Source of the DNA: Streptomyces olivochromogenes
GTDB lineage: Bacteria; Actinomycetota; Actinomycetes; Streptomycetales; Streptomycetaceae
Direction of reading: 5' to 3'
Length of the DNA: 39,806 nt
Assembly: GCF_001514115.1 (NCBI RefSeq)
Contig: NZ_KQ948493.1
Span: 1 to 39,806 of the forward strand
A program made the position numbers and the translations under genes. How positions within the stretch are numbered: the stretch's first letter is position 1; each line of letters begins with the position of its first letter. Positions 1 to 8,193 of this stretch are shown piece by piece. The notes beneath the pieces are model-generated. The model searched no databases. It saw only the letters and a list, made by a program, of their open reading frames with translations, and was not told the origin of the DNA.

Positions 1-110
1 GGCCATAAGCCCACAAAATACCACGTCAACATGTGACTCCCTAGGGGTAGTTGGTGGTGAACGACGATCCGCCCTGGCGGCGAATCGTCCTTCCCCGCCC
101 TGCTCCGCAG

Positions 111-146
111 GAGTCCGATTCCTCTCCGCCCTGAAGGACGGAGTAC
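111..146. repeat. IS200/IS605-end-like hairpin upstream of the GH16 gene
   Basis: Positions 124-143 form a short imperfect hairpin: CTCCG-c-CCT pairs with AGG-a-CGGAG. Read on the minus strand, the motif CCGTCCTTCAGGGCGGAG followed by a GGAATC-like stretch resembles the right-end hairpins that commonly close IS200/IS605-type (TnpB) elements in Streptomyces. No tnpA or tnpB coding sequence is next to it, since its inner side on the minus strand is occupied by the GH16 gene. It may be a solitary scar or a chance leader hairpin. The resemblance rests on recalled family features and was not searched. Confidence 0.3.
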
Positions 147-161
147 CCACGGAGGGAACAG

Positions 162-1590
162 ATGAGATTCGCGAAGAACCGGCTACGCGCCGCAGCGTCC
201 GCCGCCGTCGCGGTGGCCATGGGCGCCGCGGCGCTCACCGCACTCCCGGCCACCGCGAGCGCCGCCGGCGACGGGCTGAGCGTCCAGTACCGTACGAGCG
301 CCACGGGAGCCACCGCCGACCAGTCCGAACCCTGGTTCAAGGTGAAGAACACCGGCAGCACGACCGTGCAGCTGGCGAACGTCAGGATCCGCTACTACTT
401 CAAGGCCGACTCGGCCGGCGCGTCCTATCGCTTCGCCTGTTCCTGGGCCGTCAAAGGCTGCGCCAACGTCACGGGCACCTTCGGGACGCTCGCCAACCCG
501 ACCGCCACGGCCGACCGCTACCTGGAGATCGGCTTCACCTCCGGCGCCGGCACGCTCGCGCCGGGCGCCGACACCGGCGACATGCAGCTGCGCTTCTATC
601 AGTCGACATGGCAGTCGCTGAACCAGAGCGACGACTACTCCTTCGGCGCCTCCCAGACGTCGTACGCCGACTGGTCCAAGGTCACCGCGCAGCTGTCCGG
701 CACCACGCTGTGGGGCCAGGCCCCCCGCGGGCAACGACCCGACGAACCCGCCCACCGACCCGCCGACCGACCCTCCGGCCACCGGCGCCACGCTGTTCGA
801 CGACTTCAACTACAGCGCCTACAACGACCCGAAGGTCTCGGCGCACGGCTGGAGCGTGCGCTCCACCGCCGGCGGCCCCGGCGTGTCCGGCGCCACCTGG
901 GCGCCCGACAAGGTCACCTTCGCCACCACGAGCGGCAACTCCGTCATGAACCTGGAGACCTCGACGTCGGGCACCGGGGAGAGCACCAAGCAGACCGAGA
1001 TCGTCACCAACGCGCGGAAATTCAAGAACGGCACCTACGCGGCCCGGGTCAAGTTCAACGACGCGCCCAAGTACGGCCCGGACGGCGACCACCTCGTCCA
1101 GACGTTCTTCACCATCAACGACCTCACGGCACCGATGGCGGACGACTACTCCGAGTACGACTTCGAGTACCTGCCCAACGGCGGCTGGGGCGAGACCTCC
1201 GACATCCTCTACACGACGTCCTGGGAGACCTACCAGGCCGACCCGTGGGTGGCGGTCAACCAGCACACCGAGGGCCGGCAGAGCTACAACGGCTGGCACG
1301 ACCTGGTGCTGACCATCGACAACAGCAGCATCAAGTACTACATCGACGGACAGCTCTTCGGCACCCATGACTCCGCGTACCTGCCGGAGCGGCCGATGTC
1401 GATCAACTTCAACCAGTGGCTGATCGACCTCGCGGGCCAGACCAGCACCACCGCGCGGGCGTACGACGAGCAGGTCGACTACGTCCTGCACGTCAAGGAT
1501 CAGGTCCTCACGCCGGCGCAGGTCGCCGCCAAGGTGACGGCGTACCGCGGCGCGGGCACCACGTTCGAGGACACCGTCCCCAGCGGCTGA
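162..1590 (+). pseudogene. CBM3-GH16 secreted glycoside hydrolase, split by a +1 frameshift
   Basis: A predicted secreted beta-glucanase-type enzyme. The start is the ATG at 162 behind GGAGGG (six-base spacing). Residues 1-34 form a signal peptide with an R/K-rich start, an Ala-rich core and an ATASAA-like end. A family 3 cellulose-binding module follows, to about residue 185, ending at a W-G-Q-A-P linker. Translation then leaves frame at a run of six C (721-726). Dropping one C restores a Pro/Thr linker (about 727-780) and a GH16 domain from about 784 (T-L-F-D-D-F-N) to the stop at 1590. That domain carries the GH16 catalytic signature E-Y-D-F-E, with the nucleophile and acid glutamates present. 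As written, the first frame runs on into unrelated sequence to 1370. The two halves fit one ~475-residue protein, so this is either a recent pseudogene or a homopolymer sequencing error. Confidence 0.85.
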
Positions 1591-1740
1591 TCCCCTCGCC
1601 CGATGACGGAAGTCCGGTGCGACCGCACACCCGGCGCGCTGGCACGTACCGGGTGTGCGGACCGCCGCCCCGACCACACAGGCCCGACCGCGAGTGGCCG
1701 AGCCTCTGAGCCTCCTCAAGTCGCTTGGCACGCGGAGGAC

Positions 1741-2097
1741 ATGGCAGTCAGGCTGATCCCCATGACAGGAATCACGGGACTGAGCAAGAAGAACAACTTC
1801 GTGCTGGCCATCCGGGACGCGGACATGGTCGCGGCGACCCTGCGCCAGGCACTGGCCGAGGCCTCGCCGGAAGAGCGCCTCGGTCTGGAACGCGCCGCCG
1901 CGCTCGTCGAGTCCACCGCCTCCGCCACCGATACCCAGCTGCGTGCCCGCTGGGTCCGCTCCCGGCTGGCCGACGTCGGCTTCACCGGGGACATCACCTC
2001 GGTCGCGGCGGTGCGCGCGCTGCGCCAGGCGGAACCGAAACTGAGCCTGCTGGCGGCGGTACAACTGCAGAAGGAGGCAGTGGCCCATCCGGAGTGA
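1741..2097 (+). CDS. Hypothetical protein, 118 aa
   Basis: I do not recognise the family. The chosen start is the ATG at 1741 behind GGAGG with short spacing; the ATG at 1762 is an alternative. The frame stays open upstream to 1603, but that part reads as Pro/Arg/Thr-rich non-coding sequence. The protein is soluble, Ala/Arg/Glu-rich and probably mostly helical (for example around residues 26-60 and 85-112). It has no signal peptide, membrane segment or cysteine. It stands alone between the GH16 remnant and the convergent rhamnosidase gene. Its stop codon lies inside a 19-bp tandem duplication. Codon use fits a real gene (high GC in third positions), but the function is unknown. Confidence 0.6.
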   Translation: MAVRLIPMTGITGLSKKNNFVLAIRDADMVAATLRQALAEASPEERLGLERAAALVESTASATDTQLRARWVRSRLADVGFTGDITSVAAVRALRQAEPKLSLLAAVQLQKEAVAHPE

Positions 2098-2116
2098 AGT
2101 GGCCCATCCGGAGTGA
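2079..2116 (+). repeat. Perfect 19-bp tandem duplication over a stop codon
   Basis: The unit AGTGGCCCATCCGGAGTGA occurs twice back to back (2079-2097 and 2098-2116). The first copy encodes the last residues and the TGA stop of the 118-aa hypothetical protein; the second lies just downstream. It is most simply read as a replication-slippage duplication. Confidence 0.95.
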
Positions 2117-2117
2117 T

Positions 2118-2156
2118 CCGGCAGCCCCCTGACACGCGGGGAACGGAGGCTGCCGG
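2118..2156. terminator. Bidirectional hairpin between convergent genes
   Basis: CCGGCAGCC (2118-2126) pairs perfectly with GGCTGCCGG (2148-2156) around a 21-base loop. It lies between the 118-aa hypothetical gene (+) and the rhamnosidase gene (-), where a shared terminator is expected. There is no T-run, as is usual for Streptomyces terminators. Confidence 0.5.
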
Positions 2157-2170
2157 AGGCGTCGCGCTGC

Positions 2171-5059
2171 TCAGGTGGTGCGGTAGCAGGTCTTGCTCAC
2201 GCCCGGCAGCGGATCGCTGCCGAATGCCGCCGTCGTGCAGCCGGTGCCGCCGGTGAACGCCTTGTAGAGGAAACGGCCCCGGGCGCCGTAGGCGACGGTC
2301 TGCTGTCCGCTGAAGGCGCACGTGCCGCCTTCGGCGGAGCAGGAGGCGGCGTAGCCGACCGGACCGCCGGTGGCGGTGTAGCAGGCCTTCGACTCGCCGG
2401 GGATCGGATCTCCGAACGTGGCGTCGGTGCACGGGGTGTCGCCGGTGGCCGTGATCGTCGTGAACGCTCCGAAGGCGCCGTATGTCACCGGCTGCCCCGC
2501 GGCGGCCGGGCAGGTGCCGTTCTGGTCCGCACACTTGGTCCAGCCACCGGACGGTCCTCCTGCGGGCGCCACGTAGCAGGACTTGGCCACTCCGTCGATC
2601 GGATCGCCGAAGTGGGCGTTGGTGCAGGCGACGGAACCGTTGGTGACCTGGTGGGCGAAGTTGCCGTTGGCGCCGTAGACGACGTCACGGTTGTAGCCGG
2701 GCACGGCGCAGGTGCCGCCCTCGGCCGCGCAGACGGTGTATCCGGGCGGGCCGCCCGCGTCGGCGACGTAGCAGGACTTGACGAGATTCGACGCCGGGTC
2801 GCCGCCGAAGGAGTCGTTGGTGCAGGCGGTGCTGCCGGTCACTGTTTTGTACGTGTAGGTCCCAGCCCCGTAGGCCACCGAGCGGGTTCCGCTGAAGGAG
2901 CAGGTACCGCCCTCGGCCGCGCACCGGGTGAAGCCCGGCCGCAGCGCGCCGGTACCGGGATCGGCGGGCGGCGACGGATTGCCCAGTCCGGTGGCGGCCA
3001 CGGTGTAGCCGCCCGGGGCGACGCCGGTCAGGTAGACGTAGGTGTCGTCCTGGCTCGCGCCGGTGATTCCCGAGGTGGGTGTGAACGTTCCGTTGCTCCA
3101 GACGACGGTGCCGTTCACGGACACCGAGATGTTGCCGCCGCCGAACTTCGGGACCCCGATGCGGCCGGTGGTGCCGGCCGGGCTGGTGAGGCGCGCCGAG
3201 TACGTGCCGGCGGCGGGGTCGCGGGACCAGGAGGCGTTGATGGCGCCCTGAGGCATGGTGATGCGGCCCTCGGCGCTGGTCAGGTCGCCGGGGTGCGGGA
3301 CGAAGCGGTACGTGCCGGTCGCCGACTCCGGTGCGGTGCCGAGCACGTCGAAGGTGAGCGTGGAGGTGGGCGCGGTGGACCAGCCGTGGGCCAGGCTCAT
3401 GAACGAACCGCCGTAGGCGAGGCCGCCGTCGGCCTTGATGCCCTCCCAGAAGGTGCTCTTGGTGCCGATGTCGCTGGTCAGCATGTGGCCCCAGGTACGG
3501 CGGATCTGGTCCAGGGCGGTGTAGTCGTCATTTGCGGTGAAGCGGGCGTTGAGCTCCATGCCACCGGCGAAGGGCGACACGTTGCCGCCCCACTCGGGGG
3601 TGGCGGGGCCGTAGATGCCCCAGTTCTTCCCGAGCCCCGCGATGACACTCTTCGACTTGGCCGAGGAGTCGGTCAACCCGTACCAGACGGCCAGCGAGTT
3701 GCCGTCCTGCGGGTACAGTCCACTGGTCGGGTTGTCCTTGTACATGCCCTTCGAGGCGTCCCACAGCAGGGAGTTGGCCGCGGACTTGATGGCGGCCGCC
3801 TTGCCGTTCCAGCTCGCGGCGAGCGCGCTGTCGCCCTCGACCGTGGCCAGGGTGGCGCCACCCTTGAGCGCGGCGTACAGCAGCGCGTTGGCGGAGACGT
3901 TCTCGCCGCCCTGCCCGACCCGGGCCCAGTCCTGGGTGCGGGTCACGTTGAGCAGGTTGTTGCCGTCGATCTTGTTGGTGATGAAGGCCATCCCGCGCTT
4001 GTAGTCGGCCCATTCGGAGTCCAGCCACGCCCGGTCGGCCGAGTAGGTGTAGTACGTCGACGTCCCCAGCAGCGTCCAGGTGTGGTAGGTGTCCGAGCCG
4101 GTCAGGTTGAACGGCGGCCCCGACCAGGGGATCTCACCTTCCGCCGACTGCGCGTTGTACATCGTGGTGAGCGCGTTGCGGGTCGAGACGAGGTCGTTGG
4201 AGTACGCGTACTGCGTGGGTACGGCGATACCCATGTCGCCGGGCCACACCGTGCGGTCGCGCTTGGCGCCGTCGACCAGGACGGAGTCACCCACGCCGAC
4301 GGTGGCGCCGTTGTCCCACGCCGAGGACGGCGGGGGCCAGGCGCGGCCCTGGTTGGAGGCGATCGTGTTGAGCTGCACGGTGTACGCCCCGGCGTACCAG
4401 ATGCGGTTGAGAAGGTCGTCGCTGGAGGAGAAGTAGTTGGCGTAGTCGGCCGGGTCGGCCTTGCCCGGAGCCGCGGTGAAGTCGAGGCCGACACCCTTGA
4501 GGTCCACCCAACCCGAGGTGTCCAGGAAGACCGTCAAGTAGCGGAAGCCGCCGCGCTGTTGAGCGGTGGGCACCGTGTAGGTGCCGTTGGCGGAGGCCGT
4601 GGCGTAGAGCGCCCCGTCCTCGCCGTCGCGGCCGCTGCTGCGGTCGCTGTTGTTGCCCACGTAAAGGGACGACTCACTGAAGGCCAGGCCGACTCGCTGG
4701 CCGCTGTCACTGGCACTACCGAAGGACAACGTTGTCACACCACCGACTTCTTTGCCGAAGTCGAGGGTGATGGCCGACTGCGAGCCGGAGATCCGCGTCG
4801 GCTGCCCGCTGAGGACGTTCTGCGGGTTCGCGACACTGCCGGACGTTCGGTGGATCGCGGTCGGCTTGAGGGTGCGCGAGGTCGGCGAGTAGTTCAGGGC
4901 GTCAAGGGTCGCCCTGCTGACGCCTGTTGCGGTCGACGAGGTTGCCGCCGATGTGGCCGGCGCGGGAGCCATGAGCAGTGCGGCGGCCACCACTGCGGCG
5001 AGGCCAAGTAGGCGCCCTGGACCGGGCGTTCGGATCAGCGAGGGGCGGCGGCGCCGCAT
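2171..5059 (-). CDS. Secreted GH78-type alpha-L-rhamnosidase with four C-terminal Cys-rich repeats
   Basis: Predicted to release L-rhamnose from plant or microbial polysaccharides outside the cell. The start is the ATG at 5059 behind GGGAGG; the frame stays open to 5209, but that part covers the operator region. Residues 1-38 form a signal peptide (R-rich start, hydrophobic core, ending P-A-T-S-A-A). Beta-sandwich regions follow, then an (alpha/alpha)6-barrel segment at about 210-590 with GH78-like motifs D-G-A-K-R-D-R-T-V-W-P-G-D and S-T-F-W-E-G. A C-terminal beta-sandwich runs to about 715. Residues ~725-962 hold four ~58-residue repeats, each with four Cys in the pattern C-(A/S)-x-x-(G)-G-T-C ... 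C-T ... F-G ... K-x-C-Y. They look like a tandem accessory, possibly carbohydrate-binding, region. The catalytic assignment comes from motif recognition. The gene is divergent from the GH76 gene, with a palindromic operator upstream. Confidence 0.82.
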   Translation of the reverse strand: MRRRRPSLIRTPGPGRLLGLAAVVAAALLMAPAPATSAATSSTATGVSRATLDALNYSPTSRTLKPTAIHRTSGSVANPQNVLSGQPTRISGSQSAITLDFGKEVGGVTTLSFGSASDSGQRVGLAFSESSLYVGNNSDRSSGRDGEDGALYATASANGTYTVPTAQQRGGFRYLTVFLDTSGWVDLKGVGLDFTAAPGKADPADYANYFSSSDDLLNRIWYAGAYTVQLNTIASNQGRAWPPPSSAWDNGATVGVGDSVLVDGAKRDRTVWPGDMGIAVPTQYAYSNDLVSTRNALTTMYNAQSAEGEIPWSGPPFNLTGSDTYHTWTLLGTSTYYTYSADRAWLDSEWADYKRGMAFITNKIDGNNLLNVTRTQDWARVGQGGENVSANALLYAALKGGATLATVEGDSALAASWNGKAAAIKSAANSLLWDASKGMYKDNPTSGLYPQDGNSLAVWYGLTDSSAKSKSVIAGLGKNWGIYGPATPEWGGNVSPFAGGMELNARFTANDDYTALDQIRRTWGHMLTSDIGTKSTFWEGIKADGGLAYGGSFMSLAHGWSTAPTSTLTFDVLGTAPESATGTYRFVPHPGDLTSAEGRITMPQGAINASWSRDPAAGTYSARLTSPAGTTGRIGVPKFGGGNISVSVNGTVVWSNGTFTPTSGITGASQDDTYVYLTGVAPGGYTVAATGLGNPSPPADPGTGALRPGFTRCAAEGGTCSFSGTRSVAYGAGTYTYKTVTGSTACTNDSFGGDPASNLVKSCYVADAGGPPGYTVCAAEGGTCAVPGYNRDVVYGANGNFAHQVTNGSVACTNAHFGDPIDGVAKSCYVAPAGGPSGGWTKCADQNGTCPAAAGQPVTYGAFGAFTTITATGDTPCTDATFGDPIPGESKACYTATGGPVGYAASCSAEGGTCAFSGQQTVAYGARGRFLYKAFTGGTGCTTAAFGSDPLPGVSKTCYRTT

Positions 5060-5095
5060 AGGTACCTCCCGGGTCTGGATGCGGGAACGAGGTGC

Positions 5096-5114
5096 TTGAA
5101 TCGATTCAAATCGA
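5096..5114. promoter_or_regulatory. Palindromic LacI-type operator upstream of the rhamnosidase gene
   Basis: TTGAATCGATTCAA (5096-5109) is a perfect 14-bp palindrome, 36 bases upstream of the rhamnosidase start. A second, overlapping dyad TCGATT-ca-AATCGA spans 5101-5114. AT-rich palindromes centred on CG are typical operators of LacI-family sugar regulators in Streptomyces. This one could control the rhamnosidase gene and perhaps the divergent GH76 gene, whose start is 273 bases away. No LacI-family gene lies in the window. Confidence 0.6.
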
Positions 5115-5381
5115 TCGCTGACGACGGTCTGGGACTCATGAAGCAGTGAGTGTGCGAGGCGCCTCGCCGAAGTTCCACCGATGATGTGCGCCCCACAACG
5201 GGGTGTCAACCGTCACCGTCGATGTGAACCACCCCTGGAATCACTCCCGTTGGAGACATTGACAGCACCCCACCAAGCCGGTTCACTGCCTCCCGGACAG
5301 GTATGGACCAGTGCCCGTCCCCCGCCCGGCTCAGTGAGACCCAACCGGCGTCCCCCCACCCTGAAATCGAGGCGAGTTCCG

Positions 5382-7244
5382 GTGCCCTCACCCCACTTTG
5401 ACATCGTTGTCAGACCACGGCTTCTCAGCTTCCTGCTGACGGCCGCTCTCGCGTTCGTGGCACTGGTCCCGGTCGCGACGCCCGCGGCCGCCGCGACCCA
5501 GGTGTGCGTACTGGCCTGTGACACGCTGGACCCCTCACAGGCCCGGCAGGAGAGCTTCCCGGTGCCGAACAAGGATCTCAACGGCCGTCGCCTCGAACTG
5601 CACGTGTCCGACGCGGACGACATGGCCTGGGCCAGCATCGACAACGGCGTGACCGGCGACTCGGTGTGGCTGGACCGCTCCTGGGACGGCGGCGCCACCT
5701 GGGAAGGGCTGCTCGGCAAGGCGAGCGTCCCGGGAACCTGGACCGGCACCAGGACGCTGATGTACAACATCACCGATCCTCGCAACCACCGGCGCGGGCT
5801 CGTGCGGGCCTGCGGCGACGCCGCAGGGGTCGGCTGTACTAACTGGGTCTACCCCACGGTCTGCGACACGCTCTGCGACGGCACCGACGCGGGCAAGGCG
5901 GCCGGCGACGACCAGCCGGTGCCGTCGACCACCCTCTACGGCCGCATGATCCGGCTGCACGTCGACCAGAAGAACTCCATGGCCTGGGCGAGCATCGACA
6001 CCGGTGGCGCCGGCGACGAGATCTGGCTCGACCGTTCCTGGGACGGTGGCTCGACCTGGCCGGACGGCTCCTCGCTCGGCCGCACGAGCACCCCGTCCGG
6101 GGCCACCGGCACCCGTACCGCGATGTACGCCACCCGCGACCCGCGCGGGCTCCTCTACGCCGGCGCCGTGCGCGCCTGCGGCCGGGAGGCCGGTCACCAG
6201 GAGGGCAGCTGCACCGCGTGGGTCAGGCCCGTGCCGACCAGGACGCGTGCGGCGGCCGACGCGCTGATGTCCTCGTACGACCCCTACGACGGCTGGTGGC
6301 CGAGCAGTTGGTGGAACTCCGCCGCCACCCTCACCGCGCTCATCGACTCCTCCCGGGCCACCGGCAGGCACGACTACGACTGGGTCATCGCGCGCACCTT
6401 CGACCAGAACAAGGGTGCCTTCGCGGCCGGTGTGCGCAGTTCGGATGCGATCGAGGGCGACTTCATCAGCCGTTCCATCGACGACTCGGGCTGGTGGGCC
6501 ATCGCCTGGATCGACGCGTACGACTACACCGGTGACTCCCGCTATCTGAACGAGGCGGTCACCATCGCCAACTACGTCCAGCAGTACTGGGACCCCGGCA
6601 CCTGCGGGGGCGGCGTGTGGTGGGACCGCGAGCGCACCTACAAGAACGCCGTGACGAACGGGCAGTACCTCTGGCTGACCACGGCGCTGCACCAGCGCAT
6701 CCCGGGCGACACCGTATGGCTGCAGCGGGCCAAGACGTCCGCCGCCTGGTACCGCTCCAGCGGGATGATCAACTCCTCCGGTCTGGTGAACGACGGGCTG
6801 ACCTCCGCCTGCGTCAACAACGGCTCCACCGTGTGGAGTTACAACCAGGGACTGGCCATCGGCGGCTTCACCGAGCTGTGGAGGACGACCGGGGACAGCT
6901 CGCTGCTGACCACCGCGCGCGCCCTGGCCGACGCCGCGATCAGCAGCCCGACGCTGACCTCCGGCGGAGTGCTCACCGAGTCCTGCGACGTCGGCTCGGC
7001 GTCCTGCGACGACAACCAGAAGCAGTTCAAGGGCATCTTCATGCGGAACTTCGCCGACCTCGCGAAGGCCACCGGTTCCGGCTCCTACCAGAGTTACGTC
7101 CAGAAGCAGGCCGACACACTGTGGGTGCGGGACCGTAGCTCCCTCAACGTCCTCGGCGAACGCTGGGCCGGTACCAGCCCCAACCAGACCGACTGGCGCA
7201 CCCAGGCCGGCGCCCTCGAAGCGCTCACCGCCGCCGCGGGCTGA
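5382..7244 (+). CDS. Secreted GH76-type alpha-1,6-mannanase with duplicated N-terminal modules
   Basis: Predicted endo-acting alpha-1,6-mannan hydrolase, exported. The chosen start is the GTG at 5382 behind GAGGCGAG, because it puts a normal signal peptide first (hydrophobic core at about 12-32, cleavage near A-A-A-A). The longer open frame from 5181 adds a Pro/Arg-rich stretch that looks non-coding. Residues ~40-157 and ~160-282 are two copies of the same module. Each has Cys pairs, a M-A-W-A-S-I-D segment, W-L-D-R-S-W-D-G-G and a final R-A-C-G...W-V segment. The catalytic domain runs from ~290 to 620. It carries the adjacent aspartates of GH76 at 367-368 (S-I-D-D-S-G-W-W) and conserved Trp/Tyr-rich helices. 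The gene is divergent from the rhamnosidase, which suggests joint use on the same polysaccharide. Confidence 0.82.
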   Translation: MPSPHFDIVVRPRLLSFLLTAALAFVALVPVATPAAAATQVCVLACDTLDPSQARQESFPVPNKDLNGRRLELHVSDADDMAWASIDNGVTGDSVWLDRSWDGGATWEGLLGKASVPGTWTGTRTLMYNITDPRNHRRGLVRACGDAAGVGCTNWVYPTVCDTLCDGTDAGKAAGDDQPVPSTTLYGRMIRLHVDQKNSMAWASIDTGGAGDEIWLDRSWDGGSTWPDGSSLGRTSTPSGATGTRTAMYATRDPRGLLYAGAVRACGREAGHQEGSCTAWVRPVPTRTRAAADALMSSYDPYDGWWPSSWWNSAATLTALIDSSRATGRHDYDWVIARTFDQNKGAFAAGVRSSDAIEGDFISRSIDDSGWWAIAWIDAYDYTGDSRYLNEAVTIANYVQQYWDPGTCGGGVWWDRERTYKNAVTNGQYLWLTTALHQRIPGDTVWLQRAKTSAAWYRSSGMINSSGLVNDGLTSACVNNGSTVWSYNQGLAIGGFTELWRTTGDSSLLTTARALADAAISSPTLTSGGVLTESCDVGSASCDDNQKQFKGIFMRNFADLAKATGSGSYQSYVQKQADTLWVRDRSSLNVLGERWAGTSPNQTDWRTQAGALEALTAAAG

Positions 7245-7259
7245 CGACCGGTTCCGGGA

Positions 7260-7300
7260 GCCGGCTCGCACGGGGGTTCCCGACCCGCGTGTGAGCCGGC
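7260..7300 (+). terminator. Terminator after the GH76 gene
   Basis: GCCGGCTCGCAC (7260-7271) pairs with GTGTGAGCCGGC (7289-7300), 12 bp with one G-U pair, starting 16 bases after the GH76 stop. Confidence 0.65.
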
Positions 7301-7805
7301 ACGCGAGGTGAGTGCCGTACACCTGGAGACAGGGCGGCCTGGTTTCGTTCTCCGGACGCGACCGGGCCGGCGATCGCGCAGCCGTAAGGAGCTGCCGACC
7401 ACGCCTCGGCCGGCGCGAGCGCGCTCGGTCCTCCACGCCTCGACGAGCTCCTCAGGCGCCTCGTCGAGCAGCCCCGGCTACGGCCGCGGCTTTCGCGGGT
7501 CCGCCCAGGTCGCCGGTGGCAATTCGCGGGCGCGGTCCCGGGCAAGCCGATCTCGAACGCACGGCATGCCCCAGAAACTCAGCCGGCGCCGCATTCCTGT
7601 TCGTACCGCGCGCAATGTGGCACCGGCCGCCCTGGCTGCACGGCCCGAGGACCTCACCCGTAGATCACAGCGATCACGCGATCGGCTTCGTGAGACTTGC
7701 GGGCGGAGGCGTTGGCGACCCGCCGCCGCTGGGGTCCCGAGCCGTTTCCGACTGCCTGACGGGTTCCCACGCCCGCGAGGTGTCCGGCACAGCGTCGGCA
7801 ACCCC
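7301..7805. other. About 500-base stretch without a convincing gene
   Basis: Open frames here are Arg/Ser/Pro-rich in every reading and look like GC-rich noise. One 9-bp dyad, CTCGACGAG (7439-7447) with CTCGTCGAG (7460-7468), could be a further hairpin. I see no ribosome-binding site with a plausible protein behind it. It may be decayed sequence, since an identifiable pseudogene follows. Confidence 0.5.
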
Positions 7806-7851
7806 CTCTCCGACAATCTTTCTCTCCTTGACAATTTTTTTTGTCGGAGAG
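7806..7851. promoter_or_regulatory. Repeat cluster with an 11-bp dyad around a T8 run; probable operator/promoter
   Basis: CTCTCCGACAA (7806-7816) is the exact reverse complement of TTGTCGGAGAG (7841-7851). Between them lies a related direct copy, TCTCTCC-tt-GACAA (7821-7834), followed by a run of eight T (7835-7842). TTGACA at 7829-7834 could be a -35 element reading right. The block lies just before the ArsR-type remnant, so it may be the old autoregulatory operator. As an RNA hairpin followed by T residues it could instead act as a terminator. Confidence 0.45.
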
Positions 7852-7862
7852 ATTCTGGAGCG

Positions 7863-8010
7863 GTGCTGGACGTCGCTGTGATCCAAGAACCCGCCGCGGC
7901 CGAGGCGGTCCCTGGACCCGATACGGGCCCGGATCCTCGCCGCCCTGGCCGAGCCCGGCTCGGCGCTGACGGGGTCTCCGCCTTGCTCGACTTCGCGGGC
8001 ACCGCGCTGA
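7863..8010 (+). pseudogene. Remnant of an ArsR/HTH_20-type transcriptional regulator
   Basis: From the GTG at 7863 the frame reads L-D-V-A-V-I-Q-E-P-A-A-A-E-A. After a one-base insertion near 7907 the next frame continues S-L-D-P-I-R-A-R-I-L-A-A-L-A-E-P-G-S-A-L-T, to about 7972. Joined, this is the standard N-terminus of a small Streptomyces ArsR-type regulator, up to the first helices of the winged helix. The recognition helix and everything after it are missing, and the second frame stops at 8008-8010. Such regulators often sit beside a dihydrofolate-reductase-family gene, and an intact one follows at 8194. The alignment is from memory of the family. Confidence 0.65.
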
Positions 8011-8193
8011 TGTTCCACCACCTGTGCGGGCCGGACCCGGACGGCGCCGAGGCTGCCCGGCAGCAGCGGTCGGCGGGTCTCCCTCCGGGACGGGCCGGGA
8101 AGACTCCCCACCACGGGGCCGTCGCCTCGAACGTGGTCGATGCGGCGGCGAGCCATCGAAAACCCGACACCAGAAACCCCTAAGGAAACCAGC

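Noticed and set aside
2612..5011. 799-aa open frame on the plus strand opposite the rhamnosidase
   Set aside because: Gly/Val/Arg-rich composition typical of antisense of a high-GC gene; no start site and no domain, while the minus strand encodes a full recognisable enzyme.
5535..7436. 633-aa minus-strand open frame opposite the mannanase
   Set aside because: Val/Gly/Arg-rich antisense artefact; the plus strand encodes a signal peptide and GH76 domain.
7308..8183. 291-aa plus-strand frame before the dihydrofolate-reductase-family gene
   Set aside because: Only 14 residues match a known family (the ArsR remnant); the rest is low-complexity Arg/Ser/Pro.
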